Shown piece by piece: positions 35,540-46,690 of a stretch of DNA of 64,000 nucleotides. Under the pieces are notes generated by a model, which was given only the letters and a program-made list of their open reading frames with translations, did not search any database and was not told the DNA's origin. The stretch is from Sanderia malayensis (taxonomy: Eukaryota > Cnidaria > Scyphozoa > Semaeostomeae > Pelagiidae), in assembly GCA_013076295.1 (NCBI GenBank), contig RQOL01000374.1, positions 248,001 to 312,000 on the forward strand, written 5' to 3'. Made by a program: the position numbers and the translations under genes. Position 1 is the stretch's first letter, and each line of letters starts with the position of its first letter.

Positions 35540-36862
35540 AAACATAAAAAAACACAACAAAAACTGATAAAAGATATTGATGTTTTGTATAATGAGTTTA
35601 AAAATTCTGAAGTAAAAATGAGTGTTAATGAACAACATTTATTAAATGAAAAGTTATCAAAGTTATATAGTAAACCTAGTTTTCCTGGATCATATTCTGG
35701 TTTAAATAAATTTTATTCGTATGCAAAGAAAGAAATTCCAACATTAACTCAATCGCAAGTGAAAGAATGGTCGAAATCTAACATCACACACGGTGATTAT
35801 AAACCAATAATAAAAAAATATATTCATCCACCAATAAAAATAGGTCGACAAGATTACTGTTGGGAAGTTGATTAAATGGATATACAAAGCGATAGTACAT
35901 TTCATCCGGATTTTAATAACGAGACGCGTTATTTATTTTGTTGTATTGATCAATTTGATAAACATGCTTGGACTAGAGCTATGACAAATAAATCGGGTCC
36001 ATCAAGTGTGCTAGCTATGAGAAGTATTTTTGATGCAACATCCAGACGACCAAAATTTATAAGAGCGGATCGAGGATCAGAGTTTATTAATTCATCATTT
36101 AAAGAGTTAATAAAGCAGAATAATATAAAACTAATATATGCAAATGATGATCCAAAATGTGCTATAGGAGAATGATATAATAGGACATTGAAATTAAAAT
36201 TAGTGAAGTATATGGAGCCAAATAATTCAAAGAATTATTTAAAAGTATTAAATGAGATTGTAGAAAGTATAAGTAATTCGTATCATTGAATTATTGGTAT
36301 GGCACCTAATGAGGTGAATGTTAATAATTATCTGGAAGTTAAAAATAATCTACAAAAGTATTGGAGTGCTCAGGAAGCAAAAATACCAAAATCGCGTAAA
36401 CCACTTAAGCAAACGAGTATGAATGAGGGAAATAATAATGATGAAAGTAAAGTGAAACTGAGAAAAGTATCTTCAAAGTATAAAGAAGGGGAATATGTGC
36501 GAATAGCGCAAAGAAAAAAGATATTTAAAAGAGGGTTTCATAAACAATGGACAGATGAAATATTTGTTATATATAGAGTGGATTTAACATATACTCCATT
36601 TGCATACACATTGAAGGATTTAGGAGGTGAATTAGTAGACGGGAAGTTTTTTACAGGACAATTACAAGAAGTCACGTTTCCTGATGTTGTGAAACTTGAA
36701 CAAATAGTTAAAAAAGAAAATGCTTGGAGTTTAGTGACAACTCCACTCTATTGGAAAGCTATTTGGGTATTAACAAGAGATATAGAACATTCAACAATAA
36801 AGAATGTACAGATGTTAAAAAACAGTGATTTTATAACAAAACAAGTCTTTTTCAATTGTTGA
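35537..36862 (+). pseudogene. Polinton/Maverick retroviral-type integrase with three in-frame stops
   Basis: One frame throughout, broken by TAA at 35873-35875, TGA at 36173-36175 and TGA at 36287-36289. The rve core is clear. The first Asp lies in YCWEVD, the second in RADRGSEF, and the Glu in CAIGE just before the second stop. An N-terminal zinc-type HHCC was not recognised. The C-terminal part (SSKYKEGEYVRI, KRGFHKQWTDEIFVIYRV, FAYTLKDLGG) is the SH3/chromo-like tail region of Polinton integrases. The enzyme would insert the linear viral genome into host DNA. As it stands it cannot make a full product. Confidence 0.88.
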
Positions 36863-36881
36863 GAGGAAGATAGAGATAAAA

Positions 36882-38176
36882 TTGAGGCATAATGTCAACA
36901 ACAAAATCGCAAAAAATAGTTGCAATTTCATCTGCGAAGCATCAATAAATGATAAAAATGCTAGGTTTCGTGTATCATTGAAGGATAAAGTATCATTTGA
37001 TGGATCTCAAAATTGGAAAATGTCTGTTATTAAATGTATATTACCGCCATATGAATCAATAAAGTATCCTAGATATATTTGGTCGCAAAGAATCAGTTCT
37101 CCATTTCAAACTCAAAGCACAGTGTTTAAGAATAAATTCGATGTTAATAATGTTTCTGATCCTCATGAATATGACCTTGTATTCAATACTAAGGGTAATA
37201 ATTGGATAGGAAATCAATTACCGAGAATTCATATAGAACGTGATAAAGCCTTAACATGGAATAATGACTGGCAAATTGGAGCTTTGATGTGATAAATCCA
37301 TTCTTAAATAGACCCTTATATTTAAAATGCAATTTTGTAAGTTGGGAAGGTGGAGAAGTAATTTGGCCGCAAGAGTCCATTATTTACATTCAACGAATTC
37401 TGGGTGCAGATACTTTTGCTTTTGGATTTAAAGGAATGCAAATTAAAGAAAATATGGGTTTTAATATGGTGGATCAGCAATTTATGACGTGTAGATTTAG
37501 TAGAATGTTGGTGGAGATCTTAGGAATTGATAATTGGAAAACACATTATTTTCCCGCTATTGTAGATGAATACTATACGAAAGTTGCATCTATTCATGGT
37601 GTCTCTCTTCATGAATTTGTAACATACATACGTTGGAATGCACCAGGTACACAATATGCATATTATGTATTAGGGCGAGGTTATATAAAAGGAACTGATC
37701 TAAATTTTGCGAATGATTATATGGATATAATGTTTTGGACGAATTTAGCCTATAATGAAAGAAGTACAGACTTATACAATGAAGATTATCCAGCTCCTGC
37801 ATATAAAGGATTGGATCGGGGTATTCCTTTTAATACATCGTATCATTTATTTCAAAAACATGCAGAACCATTCTCATTAAATTGTGATGTAATTAATTAT
37901 AATTTTGCATCAGGAGTATTATCACAATCATTAGCGAATATATTTATTGAATATAAAGATAATGATAAAGGAACATTTATAAATCAATTAATTGAATTTA
38001 AGCAACTAGCATTTTCAAATATTACATCAAGACAGTTCCAAACATTTTGGTTATCAATTATTCCTAATCCAGCAAATGTTAAAGAAAACCCCTCAAATGA
38101 AATAATTACATCACACGTAAAACAACGTTCAGAAGTTCCCACAATTATATGTTTGTATATTACATCTGAAATATGA
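36882..38176 (+). pseudogene. Provirus structural protein, penton/minor-capsid-like, frameshifted
   Basis: A frame from 36882 reads FRVSLKDKVSFDGSQNWKMS and ends at 37292 where a second frame starts (37289) and runs 295 codons to 38176. The opening resembles the first strands of Polinton minor capsid (penton) proteins, in which a phrase of the type 'l-x-G-x-W-x-v-a-l' is common. I infer one gene with a single frameshift. The last base overlaps the ATG of the next gene (ATGA at 38173-38176). The assignment is by order and weak pattern; it could be another virion protein. Confidence 0.4.
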
Positions 38177-39930
38177 TAGAAAGAAGATTCATTCAACAAC
38201 TTAATAGCAAAATTAAATTATGTAATGAAAAAGATGAAATATTGTTTCATCATAATTATGCTGGTAAATTAAAAGTAGCGATAGAAAACATACATTTTTT
38301 AAAAGATTAATTTCATAAACTATTAGATATTTCGAGTAAAGAATTAGTATCCCAAAATGTAATAAACTTTTGTGTGGAATGGACGAATTGTCTGACAGAT
38401 GGAACTAAAGTATTTAATTTACCGTCATTATTAACAAATATTTATTTCCAGAGTGAGAGTATGTAGAAAAATATGGCAAAGATAAAAGTGTATATGTATA
38501 TCAACCAACTCAGTTAGATTTTAAGGAATGTAATTATGTCAATGAATTAAATTGTACGATTTATTTAAAGATATTGCTAATAATATTATATTTAAACCTA
38601 ATCTATGTGCAATAGAGCTTATATTTACTGATGATACAAGAACATTTACAGATAGGCCGATTTGAGTTGTAATATGCCAATCATTAATGAAAATAGATTT
38701 ATTTTGCAAGAATGCTATGATAGTGAAAATAAAAACTGAAATTTATCATTTAGTGAACTCATTCAAATAAATAATGAATTAAATATAGATACCTTTTATG
38801 GATGGCAAGTAGCGTTAAAAATATTGTACTCAGTTTTAAAGATGCTGTGGTAAAGAGTTTACGTGTTCCAATCGGTAATAACTATGTGGTTGAAGAATGG
38901 ATGGTTGAAATATATTTGGGAGTGTGGAAACAATATAAGCATGATGAAACAAAAAACATAACACGAGGAAGTTATGTATATAACACAAAAAGCAAACGAT
39001 AAGAGTTATGTAGAAAATTATTATAACACTATTACAAATATAGATATTGAAAACCAAAATGTATATGATATGGATTTTTCGAAAGCTATCGCTCCAATAC
39101 TGCGAATTGATGTTGCAAAAAATTTACAAGAACAGTTTGGTGAAGGAAAAACAATTTCTATCACAAACCTAATTGAATGAAATTCGGGATTTTAATGAAT
39201 ATAAAACCAGTAAGGAGAAATCAACAGGGAATCAGTATACATTTGTAGAAGCATCGAATTACGTGTTTAAACAATTTTCTGAAGTTGGCAGTAAGAAATA
39301 TAAATTAATGTCAACATATTTTCCGGATGAACTATGGAAACTTTCATTAGCATTAAATTGGACACTACAAGATAATGTACAAAAAAATTCAACTACTATT
39401 CAAATTAGCAACATTCCCCATTCTATATCCATATAGCAATTGGGATAGAAATGATTCCATTTTTTGGATTTGATGTATTGGATGTCACACTAGATGAAAA
39501 AAAAGCTATCATTTGGAAGCGATATGAAGAAGCATGTTATAATGAATCTAATTCGTCAGAGCCGAACATTGATTCGTTATTTTGGTTTCCTGAAGGTTGT
39601 CCACTAAAAGAAAGTGAACCATATTCCAAAGTAGTGAAAACCGAATCACAAAAAAGTAGTGGTGTTCATGCGAATAATTACTTTATCTACAGTAACAACA
39701 TAGCAGATCAATTTGTTGGAGATGATACAGTTCCATCATTAGCGATTGTTCCAGGAATTCGTTGAACCCCTTCTATCAAATCTGATTATGTATTATATGA
39801 ACCAGAAACATTGGAGTTTTGTAATTTAAGTGATGAGAAAATTGCATATTTTCACGTAACAATTTTGGATTCAAAAGGACAAGAACATGTTTTAAAAGCA
39901 TATTGTGATTTATTATTCCAGTTAATATAA
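38173..39930 (+). pseudogene. Second penton/minor-capsid-like provirus gene, heavily broken
   Basis: At least six small frames cover the stretch (38173, 38802, 38974, 39173, 39451 and the end to 39930). The most telling part is IYSNNIADQFVGDDTVPSL followed by IVPG, which fits the 'I-Y-x-D-I-I-x-P-Q-I-V-G-D' signature common in Polinton penton-like proteins. The order penton-like then major capsid matches other Polintons. Number and place of breaks suggest long neutral decay. Confidence 0.5.
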
Positions 39931-41021
39931 CTAATAAATTTAAAAAAAAAGCATAAAAAACCTATAAAGGTAACAATTGTGAAATTAATAGCTAATCATG
40001 TATGGTAATATACTCACGTCTCCTGGAATGTCACCGGGAATAATTCACAATGTGCCAGGTGCTACTGGTTGGTCACCATCAACACATAACAGAGTAGATT
40101 GGTATAATGGAGGTGTTTTAAATAAATTGCAAGGACACGGGTTGCTGTCTAATATCTTAGGTAAAACATTAAAAAATTTGTCGGTATTTAATCCTCGAGA
40201 ATATATTGATTCTGCTATCCAATCAGAAAATACATATAGAAATTGCCCATTAAATGATCAACCTGGAGAAAGTCATGCTGATAATATTTTTCAAGTTAAA
40301 CACCAAGCTGGAGTTTTTTTTTATTTTTCTAAGGGTGTATTTCGAATGAAAATAAGTCTGGTAAATGCTACAACAGGTGCAGCAATTGCTGCAGGGAAAA
40401 GAGATTCGTTTATTCCATTCAATAATATAGCACATTTGTTATTTAATGCATGTTATTGTGCAAGCTGATCAAAGCGTTATTGAATCACAAAATGGTCATT
40501 ATCGAACTCATGCATATGCAGCACAATTATTAGAACAACCATATTTTGCGCTTGCAAATAGATTGGAAATAGATGATGCGTTTTTCATGGACAATAATTT
40601 AACAATATTTCTTCTTTTAGCAGATTCTGCTAAGATCCTTATTGACTCCCGAGTGTTATATCCTAAACTACATTTCATTTTGCTCGATTGCCATTCATTT
40701 TTAAACACTCACACGCTAACTAAATTGATATATTAAATTAAATAATTTTGGGAGCTTTCACCTCACATCTGAGGTCTCCTCAGCCAACTGATTTTGGTAA
40801 CGTTCGATATGTTAACATAATTTGTTCGAATTAAGCGTTCTTTTTTGGAACAACTACAACATGCTTGAATAGATGGTTAATGCATTATTCATTGTTTAAT
40901 CATCTTTTTCTCGGGATATTCATGTTCCCCCATTCTTCTTTTGAATTGAATTCTGGTGTCAGTTCTTGGATGTAAACGGCTTCTGAAACTTGTCTAAGCA
41001 AAGGGTCTCCTGGATAAGTGG

Positions 41022-42533
41022 CTAAAGTTTTATAGATATACTTTGCTGGTGACCGCTGTGTTTTTCTTGCATATGTTTGTAGAGCATGGAGTTCTTATCC
41101 TTCTTTTCATATTTGTCTAGGTGTTCACTTACTCTTTCTTTGAAACTTCTAGCTGATTCACCGATATATTTTTCTCCACATGGTCCACACACTTCACTGC
41201 CAAGGCAGGATATCTCATATACAATGTCTCGTACTTTGCAGTTTGGTTTTGGATCGTGTTTGCATACTTTGCAATCATTATCTTCGCATGTCTTGTTTTT
41301 AAACGGGTCAGATAATACGAGGCTTTCCTTCAATGATTTCCCTGCTTTTTCTATCACTTTGATCTTAAGTTCTGACTGGTTTACGATCCGTTGGCATTCT
41401 CTGGCAAGTTCTTCATTCGGAGTAGCATCTACAAAGAGAACAGTTTCATACCCTCCTTTTTCATACCATGTTCTTTTCTTTTTAATTTTAGCCTTCTCTC
41501 TTCTTTCTCTTTGCTATAGCTTTCCTCTATACATCGGGCATTCCCCTTTTCTATCTTTTTCTATGATTTGTTCATATTTTCGTTTTGCTGTTGTATATAC
41601 TTTACCACGTTCTTGTTGATCGTATCCTGAGAACTCCATTCTTTTTATGAAGTTTTGTACATGTTTCTGTCTTTCACTCTCCGGACATTGCAACAACACA
41701 TTTCTCATTGTTCTTACTAGGTCAGATACAAGTACACTTTTCTTCATCGTGGTAGATAAAGCTGATCTTTTGTTGACGATGTATTTACTCGTCATTGGCT
41801 TCATGTAATGCGTGAACAGAATTTGATGCTTTAATGTACCGTTGGTTTCTACCATATCTATCCATAATTCCAGGTCTAAAACAGGCATTCTTTTGTTGGT
41901 GTGATTTGTCGGGTGGTCACTTGTAACGCTGATACTCGGATGGATCTCGTTTGCTATTGTTTGTATTTCCATCATTATTGTCTCATCGTTTGGCCTAGCA
42001 TCCATATCAGTGACAGTTTTAACCACAATGTTGGTATCATCCACATATCTTTTATACAACTGAATTTCAATACCATGATTTTGTAATCTGCGTTTGAGCT
42101 CCCTATCCCACCAAACCATGAACAGCTTTGCTACGTCTCCTGCAATCCCCATTCCTATTGCACCTCCATGTTTTTGTTTATATATTTGGTTATCAAACTG
42201 ACATATGTGATTCTTCATGGTAACCAATAAGCTGTTTCGTAAAGCCAATGTAACCAATCTTTTTAATTCGAACGGGTTTGGTTTCGCCTCACATTTTACC
42301 CAGCCTGCCCAACGTTTGTCTTCTTTACTGTTTATTCCTGAGGCTTCTAGCTTGGGAGCTCTTCCTTTTCTTGTTATCCTTGTTGGGCAATACTTCATTA
42401 GACCTTTAGCTTCTAGCTCGTCTTTATCAGTTGTCAATATAAAGAATAGACCAAGTTCATCGGCGTCTATATTTGTGAATTCCACAGTACTAATCAACGA
42501 GAGTACTGTGGAATTCACAAGTGTGTGGACCAT
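41022..42533 (-). pseudogene. Penelope reverse transcriptase - GIY-YIG endonuclease
   Basis: One minus-strand frame from 42533 to 41022 with a single TAG at 41514-41516. The RT part has DADELGLFFI (motif A-like), GGAIGMGIAGDVA and the catalytic YKRYVDDTNIV. The endonuclease part has DIVYEISCLG (GIY equivalent), a cysteine knuckle (CEDNDCKVCKH), EKYIGESARSFKERVSEH and an Asn/Glu-containing helix. A one-base deletion near 41022 breaks the last 60 codons, which remain open in the inverted copy. The N-terminal RT fingers are missing, so the element is 5'-truncated. Confidence 0.9.
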
Positions 42534-42829
42534 GTGGAGAAAAATATATCGGTGAATCAGCTAGAAGTTTAAAAGAAAGGGTAAGTGAACACCTAGACAA
42601 ATATGAAAAGAAGGATAAGAACTCCATGCTCTACAAACATATGCAAGAAAAACACAGCGGTCACCAGCAAAGTATATCTATTAAAACTTTAGCCACTTAT
42701 CCGGGAGACCCTTTGCTTAGACAAGTTTCAGAAGCCGTTTACATCCAAAAACTGACACCAGAATTCAATTCAAAAGAAGAATGGGGGAACATGAATATCC
42801 CGAGAAAAAGACAATTAAACAATGAATAA
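42520..42829 (+). pseudogene. Inverted copy of the Penelope GIY-YIG C-terminus
   Basis: An open plus-strand frame repeating EKYIGESARSLKERVSEH and running to RKRQLNNE before TAA. It is the inverted twin of the minus-strand 3' end and has few differences. It lacks an RT and is not a separate gene. Confidence 0.88.
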
Positions 42830-43871
42830 TGCATTAACCATCCTTTCAAGCATGCTGTAGTTGTTCCAAAAAAGAACGTTTAATTCGAACAAATTATGTT
42901 ATCATATCGAACGTTACCAAAATCAGTTGGCGGAGGAGACCTCAGATGTGAGGTGAAAGCTCCCAAAATTATTTAATTTAATATATCAATTTAGTTAGCG
43001 TGTGAGTGTTTAAAAATGAATGGCAATCGAGCAAAATGAAATGTAATAATTTAACAATAAATGAAAAAGGAGAACAGGTACCTGTATGGGATGCTCAGGT
43101 TTTTGATGAGTATGAAGTCGCGTATTATGATGATGCTAAAACACAAGTAAAAAATTCAAATGTGCAAGGAGTGAAACGAAATAGACTTTTCAATAAGAGT
43201 GAGGTTGTAGAATTTAATTTTTTTTTCGAAATTAAATATTTGTAAAGCACAACACTGTTTTGATGCAACCATCCCTGTGAAATTCACATTTCAAAGAGTA
43301 GATAAAAAAGAAGCTGTGTTGTGGCCAGAAGCTGAAAAGAGTTCTTTTGATTGGCATATTACGCATATGGAATTATATCTACATACAGTTACACTAACAG
43401 TTCCTAGATATACAGAATGTTTGCAAGCACTCCAATCGTCAGAGCAGGTTACGTACGCTATAGAGCGCTTGTTCATAAATACATGGACAATGCAAGACGA
43501 TGTATCCCGATTTGATATTCAGTTAGTAGATGGACAGGTACCTGATATTCTACTTCTTGGTTTCGTGGATTATGAAATTTGGGCTGGAAGCACACAAAAA
43601 AATCCGTTTAATTTTCAACATTTACCGCAAAAAGGAGGTGATTCATTTGAATTGACTTTACATACCAATTATATGGCTACAGTCCAGTCTATACCCTATA
43701 CTAACTGTACAAATTCTGTTCATGGATTACATCAATGGATTGTGTTGGGTGTTCCTGCGCTTCAGTTTACAGCTGATCAAGCAACCAAAAGTCAAGGTTA
43801 TGCCCTATATGCATTTAAGTGAACGAATACAAGAATGGAGGGAGGAGTTAAGGTAGCAGATGTTAGAAATT

Positions 43872-44241
43872 CACAAGTTTAAATGCAAATTAAAGTACCG
43901 GGTACATTAAAAAAAAACAAGTTGCTTTTGGAATTACAGTCAAATCTGCATAGTTCGAACTCGTGTGATGCGAACTCTATTTAATTCGAACAGAATTCTC
44001 TGTCCCTTCAAGGATCACCAAAGAACAAATCCTTATAAATAAGCCTCTATAATTCGAACTTTTTGCAATTCGAACATTTTCACGCTTCCCCAGGGTGTTC
44101 GAATTAGACAGGTTTGACTGTATGTATTGATATTCACAACTATGCTCAATTTTATATGAATGATCAATTTGTTAAAGATTGGGTAGAAAAAAATTATAAT
44201 TATAAATCTGTAAAACCTATTATACCAAAAACTATTTTATA
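43872..44241 (+). pseudogene. Small provirus frame interrupted by a MITE
   Basis: A short frame (QIKVPGTLKKNK) runs into the MITE at 43937 and similar coding style resumes after 44122 (IHNYAQFYMNDQFVKDWVEK), ending at TAA near 44239-44241. I recognise no family. That the two parts are one gene is an inference. Confidence 0.35.
43937..44120. mobile_element. Tigger/pogo-type MITE, 184 bp, TA target duplication
   Basis: Starts CAGTCAAATCTGCATAGTTC and ends with the inverse GTTCGAATTAGACAGGTTTGACTG. TA flanks both ends. Repeated ttcgaac motifs fill it. A fragment of the same family lies at 15227-15310. No coding content. Confidence 0.88.
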
Positions 44242-44276
44242 AGAGTTATTGTTGTTGTGACAATCATTGTTCGTCT

Positions 44277-44700
44277 TTGTCTTTAACCTCCAATGTTTCG
44301 AGTTGTGTTGCAAAGTTTGCTTCATCATCATCATCATCAACTTCATCAATCATCATATCAACATCAAATTCGGATTCAAATACATCATCATCAATCTCAC
44401 TTGTTGTATCAGTATCACTTGTTTCATAATGTGAATCGTTAATATCATACTCATCACTATCGGATGGAATTCTTTTTTCTTTTTCATCTACATTTAATAG
44501 TTGTCGGCATGTTTGTATCAGTTGTTCATGTTGTAGTTCTTTTCGAGTTGTGCATCAAACGAATCTTCATCAAAATCATTTAATGACACAGTATCTGCAC
44601 TTGCATCATCTGCAATGTCCCTATCATCTGTGTCATAATCACTATATCCATTATCACTGGTAACATCCTCCGCATTTATAGCCTCATCGTGCTCAATCAC
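44277..44700 (-). pseudogene. Very acidic provirus protein, one frameshift
   Basis: Minus-strand frame from 44700 (MIEHDEAINAEDV) rich in Asp, Glu and Ser, shifting near 44530 into a second acidic frame (SDTDTTSEIDDDVFESEFD) that stops at 44275-44277. No domain is recognised. Acidic tracts of this kind are low-complexity, so homology cannot be argued from them. Confidence 0.4.
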
Positions 44701-44877
44701 ATTATCAACCGAATCAGCTACATTAAGTATGAGTCAAGGGGCTGGTAAAAGATAATCACCGGTTATTAAGTCCTCAATTATATTGAAAATAGTGTAAATG
44801 TTACTCATCTAACAGACTATTCATCGACAAATGATACAAAATATATTATATATATCGTTTTAACTTACATCTGTTTA

Positions 44878-44915
44878 ATAAATCAATCAATCCATCCATC
44901 AATCAATCAATCATG
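44878..44915. repeat. AATC simple repeat in a provirus intergenic gap
   Basis: Runs of (aatc)n; similar runs occur at 30765-30780 and 45488-45530, each between provirus genes and not in the surrounding elements. Confidence 0.7.
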
Positions 44916-45440
44916 TAGTGAGTCCATGTAAATTTATATTAGCCTCGAGCACACGTTCACTTCCTTGTAAAGCTTTAACGATAATGACTGGTTTTGTGAT
45001 CGGATTGAGCCGCAATATTTGATCTAAAACCACAATACAATCCTGAAGGTGATCTAAATCCTCTACTGTACATTCATTGATAAATACAATATGAGGAATT
45101 AGCTCTTTCATCTTGCGAAAAACAAATCCTCGTTCTTCTCGATAAACCCAAATAACCGACGATAACATCTGTCGATCTGTGTCAACTGTTAGTTGATGCC
45201 AATGCTTAAATCATCTCCAAATACTTTGATACATAGCAACATGTTCATCGCTTCCTATCAATAATAATCGAAATGTTATATTCAATGGATAATACTCTAT
45301 CTTTTATGTTTTATGTTTCTTCAACAAACTCCTTTCTAACATACGGAGTTTTATTTGCATTTCATATTTGAATTGAACAGAAGCATCTGACAAAAAAACA
45401 AAGTGTTTTCCTGACATCGTTGAATGCTGTTAAGAATAAT
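44911..45440 (-). pseudogene. Packaging-ATPase-like gene of the provirus, degenerate
   Basis: Reads on the minus strand from MSGKHFVFLSD near 45420, with stops near 45305 and 45215, then an open run 45168-44911. Order and spacing suit Polinton FtsK/A32-type packaging ATPases: LLLIGSDEHVAMYQSIW where the P-loop should be, VIWVYREERGFVFRKM, PHIVFINECTVEDLDHLQD, then CIVVLDQILRL where the Walker B aspartates sit. Neither Walker box is canonical (no G-x-G-K-T, and D-Q in place of D-D), so the call is tentative and the protein would be dead. These ATPases load DNA into capsids. Confidence 0.35.
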
Positions 45441-45488
45441 TATAAATTCTAGCACTGACGCAATTATATATACTAAATAATTCACGTC

Positions 45489-45530
<42 letters not shown>

Positions 45531-45589
45531 GTCATAGTGTTCATCTGTTACCTGCAGGTACTGCCTTCAACCATTGATACGTTGACACT

Positions 45590-45815
45590 TGGAAACTTTG
45601 AATCTTTGAAATCAAAGAATCACTCATAGCTCACCTGCCTGAAGATATGCGATAACGATCGTATCTTTAGAGTGGTGAGCTATGGCTGATATATGCTTCT
45701 GTATCTTTGAATCTTTGATAATGAAGAATTGTACATAAGTCACCACTCTGAAGAGGTGGAAAATATAGGATAAACATAAATTTCCACCTCTTTAGAATGG
45801 TGAGACATTGTACAA
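45590..45815. ncRNA. Two tandem paralogous hairpins, pre-miRNA-like
   Basis: Hairpin 1 spans about 45632-45690: arms CATAGCTCACC..AGATA and TATCT..GGTGAGCTATG around a short loop. Hairpin 2 spans about 45736-45812: arms with TCACCACTCTGAAGAGGTGG and CCACCTCTTTAGAATGGTGA. The 3' arms share TCTTTAGARTGGTGAG, and both are preceded by a ctttgaatctttga block, so a unit of about 110 bp was duplicated. The strand is undetermined. Hairpin 2 reaches into the tail of the polymerase fragment. Structure was judged by eye, without folding energies. Confidence 0.4.
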
Positions 45816-46690
45816 GCATGCATATTTCATTATGAGTGGAAAGAATCCTATTCCACTTAACTCCCGCATTCGTTTCACTTTATAACCTCTATGTTTAAAA
45901 AAATTAGTTTTGGCTTCATCAAATTGTTGTAATTGTTCACTCGTTAAAACTTTTTTGTCTATAGAAATGTCGCATCGTTGTACAAACGTGTGAAGACTCA
46001 CATTCTATAAACATTGTTTACATGCATGCCAATAACAACCATCAAATTCATATATGGTTTTGGATTCCTCATCAAACCTGTCAGCTATTATATTCGATAT
46101 ACAAAATCCATATGGAGCAAAAAACCGTAACTCCTCTCTCTCTGTTAGTACATATTTTTTTTCACGAATTAAAAAACTCGCTTCATCTTTGTTTAAATTC
46201 AATGAATGATCCACATAATCTAGAAATTCTGAGGCCACTACGGATTTATTACATCCGAGTTTATGTTTCACTTTGCATACTAATTTCTGCCCATTCAAAG
46301 CTAAATTGTTTAATGGAGATTCTTCCCAAATCATTGCCTCGCCTACAGGCATTTGCTGGCCTAAACAATATAGATATAGGGCACCGGCATCAAATCCTTG
46401 CACGCACCCTTCAGCTAGATGGGAGAAAATAATAAAGGGTCCTCCAACTATATGTTTATTATAGAAATCTGTCACCTCCAAATCACCTACATGTAAAATG
46501 TGCTCATGTTTGTTTGAAGCATATAGAATCTTACTGGCAAATGTTGGAAGATTTATTCCGTCTGCTGTGAAATGTTGTGTCATGTCTTGAACTTCAAAAA
46601 TACTCAACTAAATTTGGAAAAAGCATTTCATATGCACCCCAGTACTTCCGATACTTAGCTTCATCTTGGTGTAATTTGAGTTAAAATGGA
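45792..46690 (-). pseudogene. Protein-primed DNA polymerase B, fragment
   Basis: Minus-strand frames, joined by frameshifts near 46610 and 46003. Reading order: AKYRKYWGAYEMLFPN, then FTADGINLPTFASKIL, then GGPFIIFSH and GFDAGALYLYCLGQQMP (palm motif A, catalytic Asp), then YEFDGCYWHACKQC. This last box follows motif A in Polinton polymerases. The exonuclease half upstream and motifs B and C downstream are absent. Only about 270 of an expected 1,000 or more residues remain. The enzyme would replicate the linear provirus from a protein primer. Confidence 0.8.

Larger units (their letters stand above)
40608..43044 (-). mobile_element. Penelope-like retroelement, 5'-truncated, with an inverted copy of its 3' end
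   Basis: A 15-bp target duplication, aataatttaacaata, flanks it at 40593-40607 and 43045-43059. The minus strand carries RT and GIY-YIG domains. About 520 bp of the 3' part (40669-41195) occurs again in inverted orientation at 42520-43042. The junction at 42475-42516 is itself a 17-bp-arm hairpin (gaattccacagtact ... agtactgtggaattc). Such inverted structures are familiar in Penelope elements. Confidence 0.88.
39998..43822 (+). pseudogene. Major-capsid-like gene of the provirus, split by a Penelope element
   Basis: The first frame (39998-40468, MYGNILTSPGMSPGI) shifts near 40446 into a second that includes NGHYRTHAYAAQLL and is cut at 40607. After the Penelope insertion it resumes at about 43045 and continues, with a frame break near 43250, to 43822. 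The final 181 codons (MELYLHTVTLTVPRY, QLVDGQVPDILLLGFVDYE, NPFNFQHLPQKGGDSFELT) match the second jelly roll of Polinton major capsid proteins, the F54H12.2-like family. The protein would form the icosahedral shell. Confidence 0.68.

Noticed and set aside
35873..36289. Alternative genetic code to explain in-frame stops
   Set aside because: All three stop codons occur as interruptions, frameshifts are also common, and neighbouring genes use stops normally.
44911..45168. Death-fold call for this frame
   Set aside because: The order of strands and the VVLDQ box fit the packaging ATPase better, although both calls are weak.
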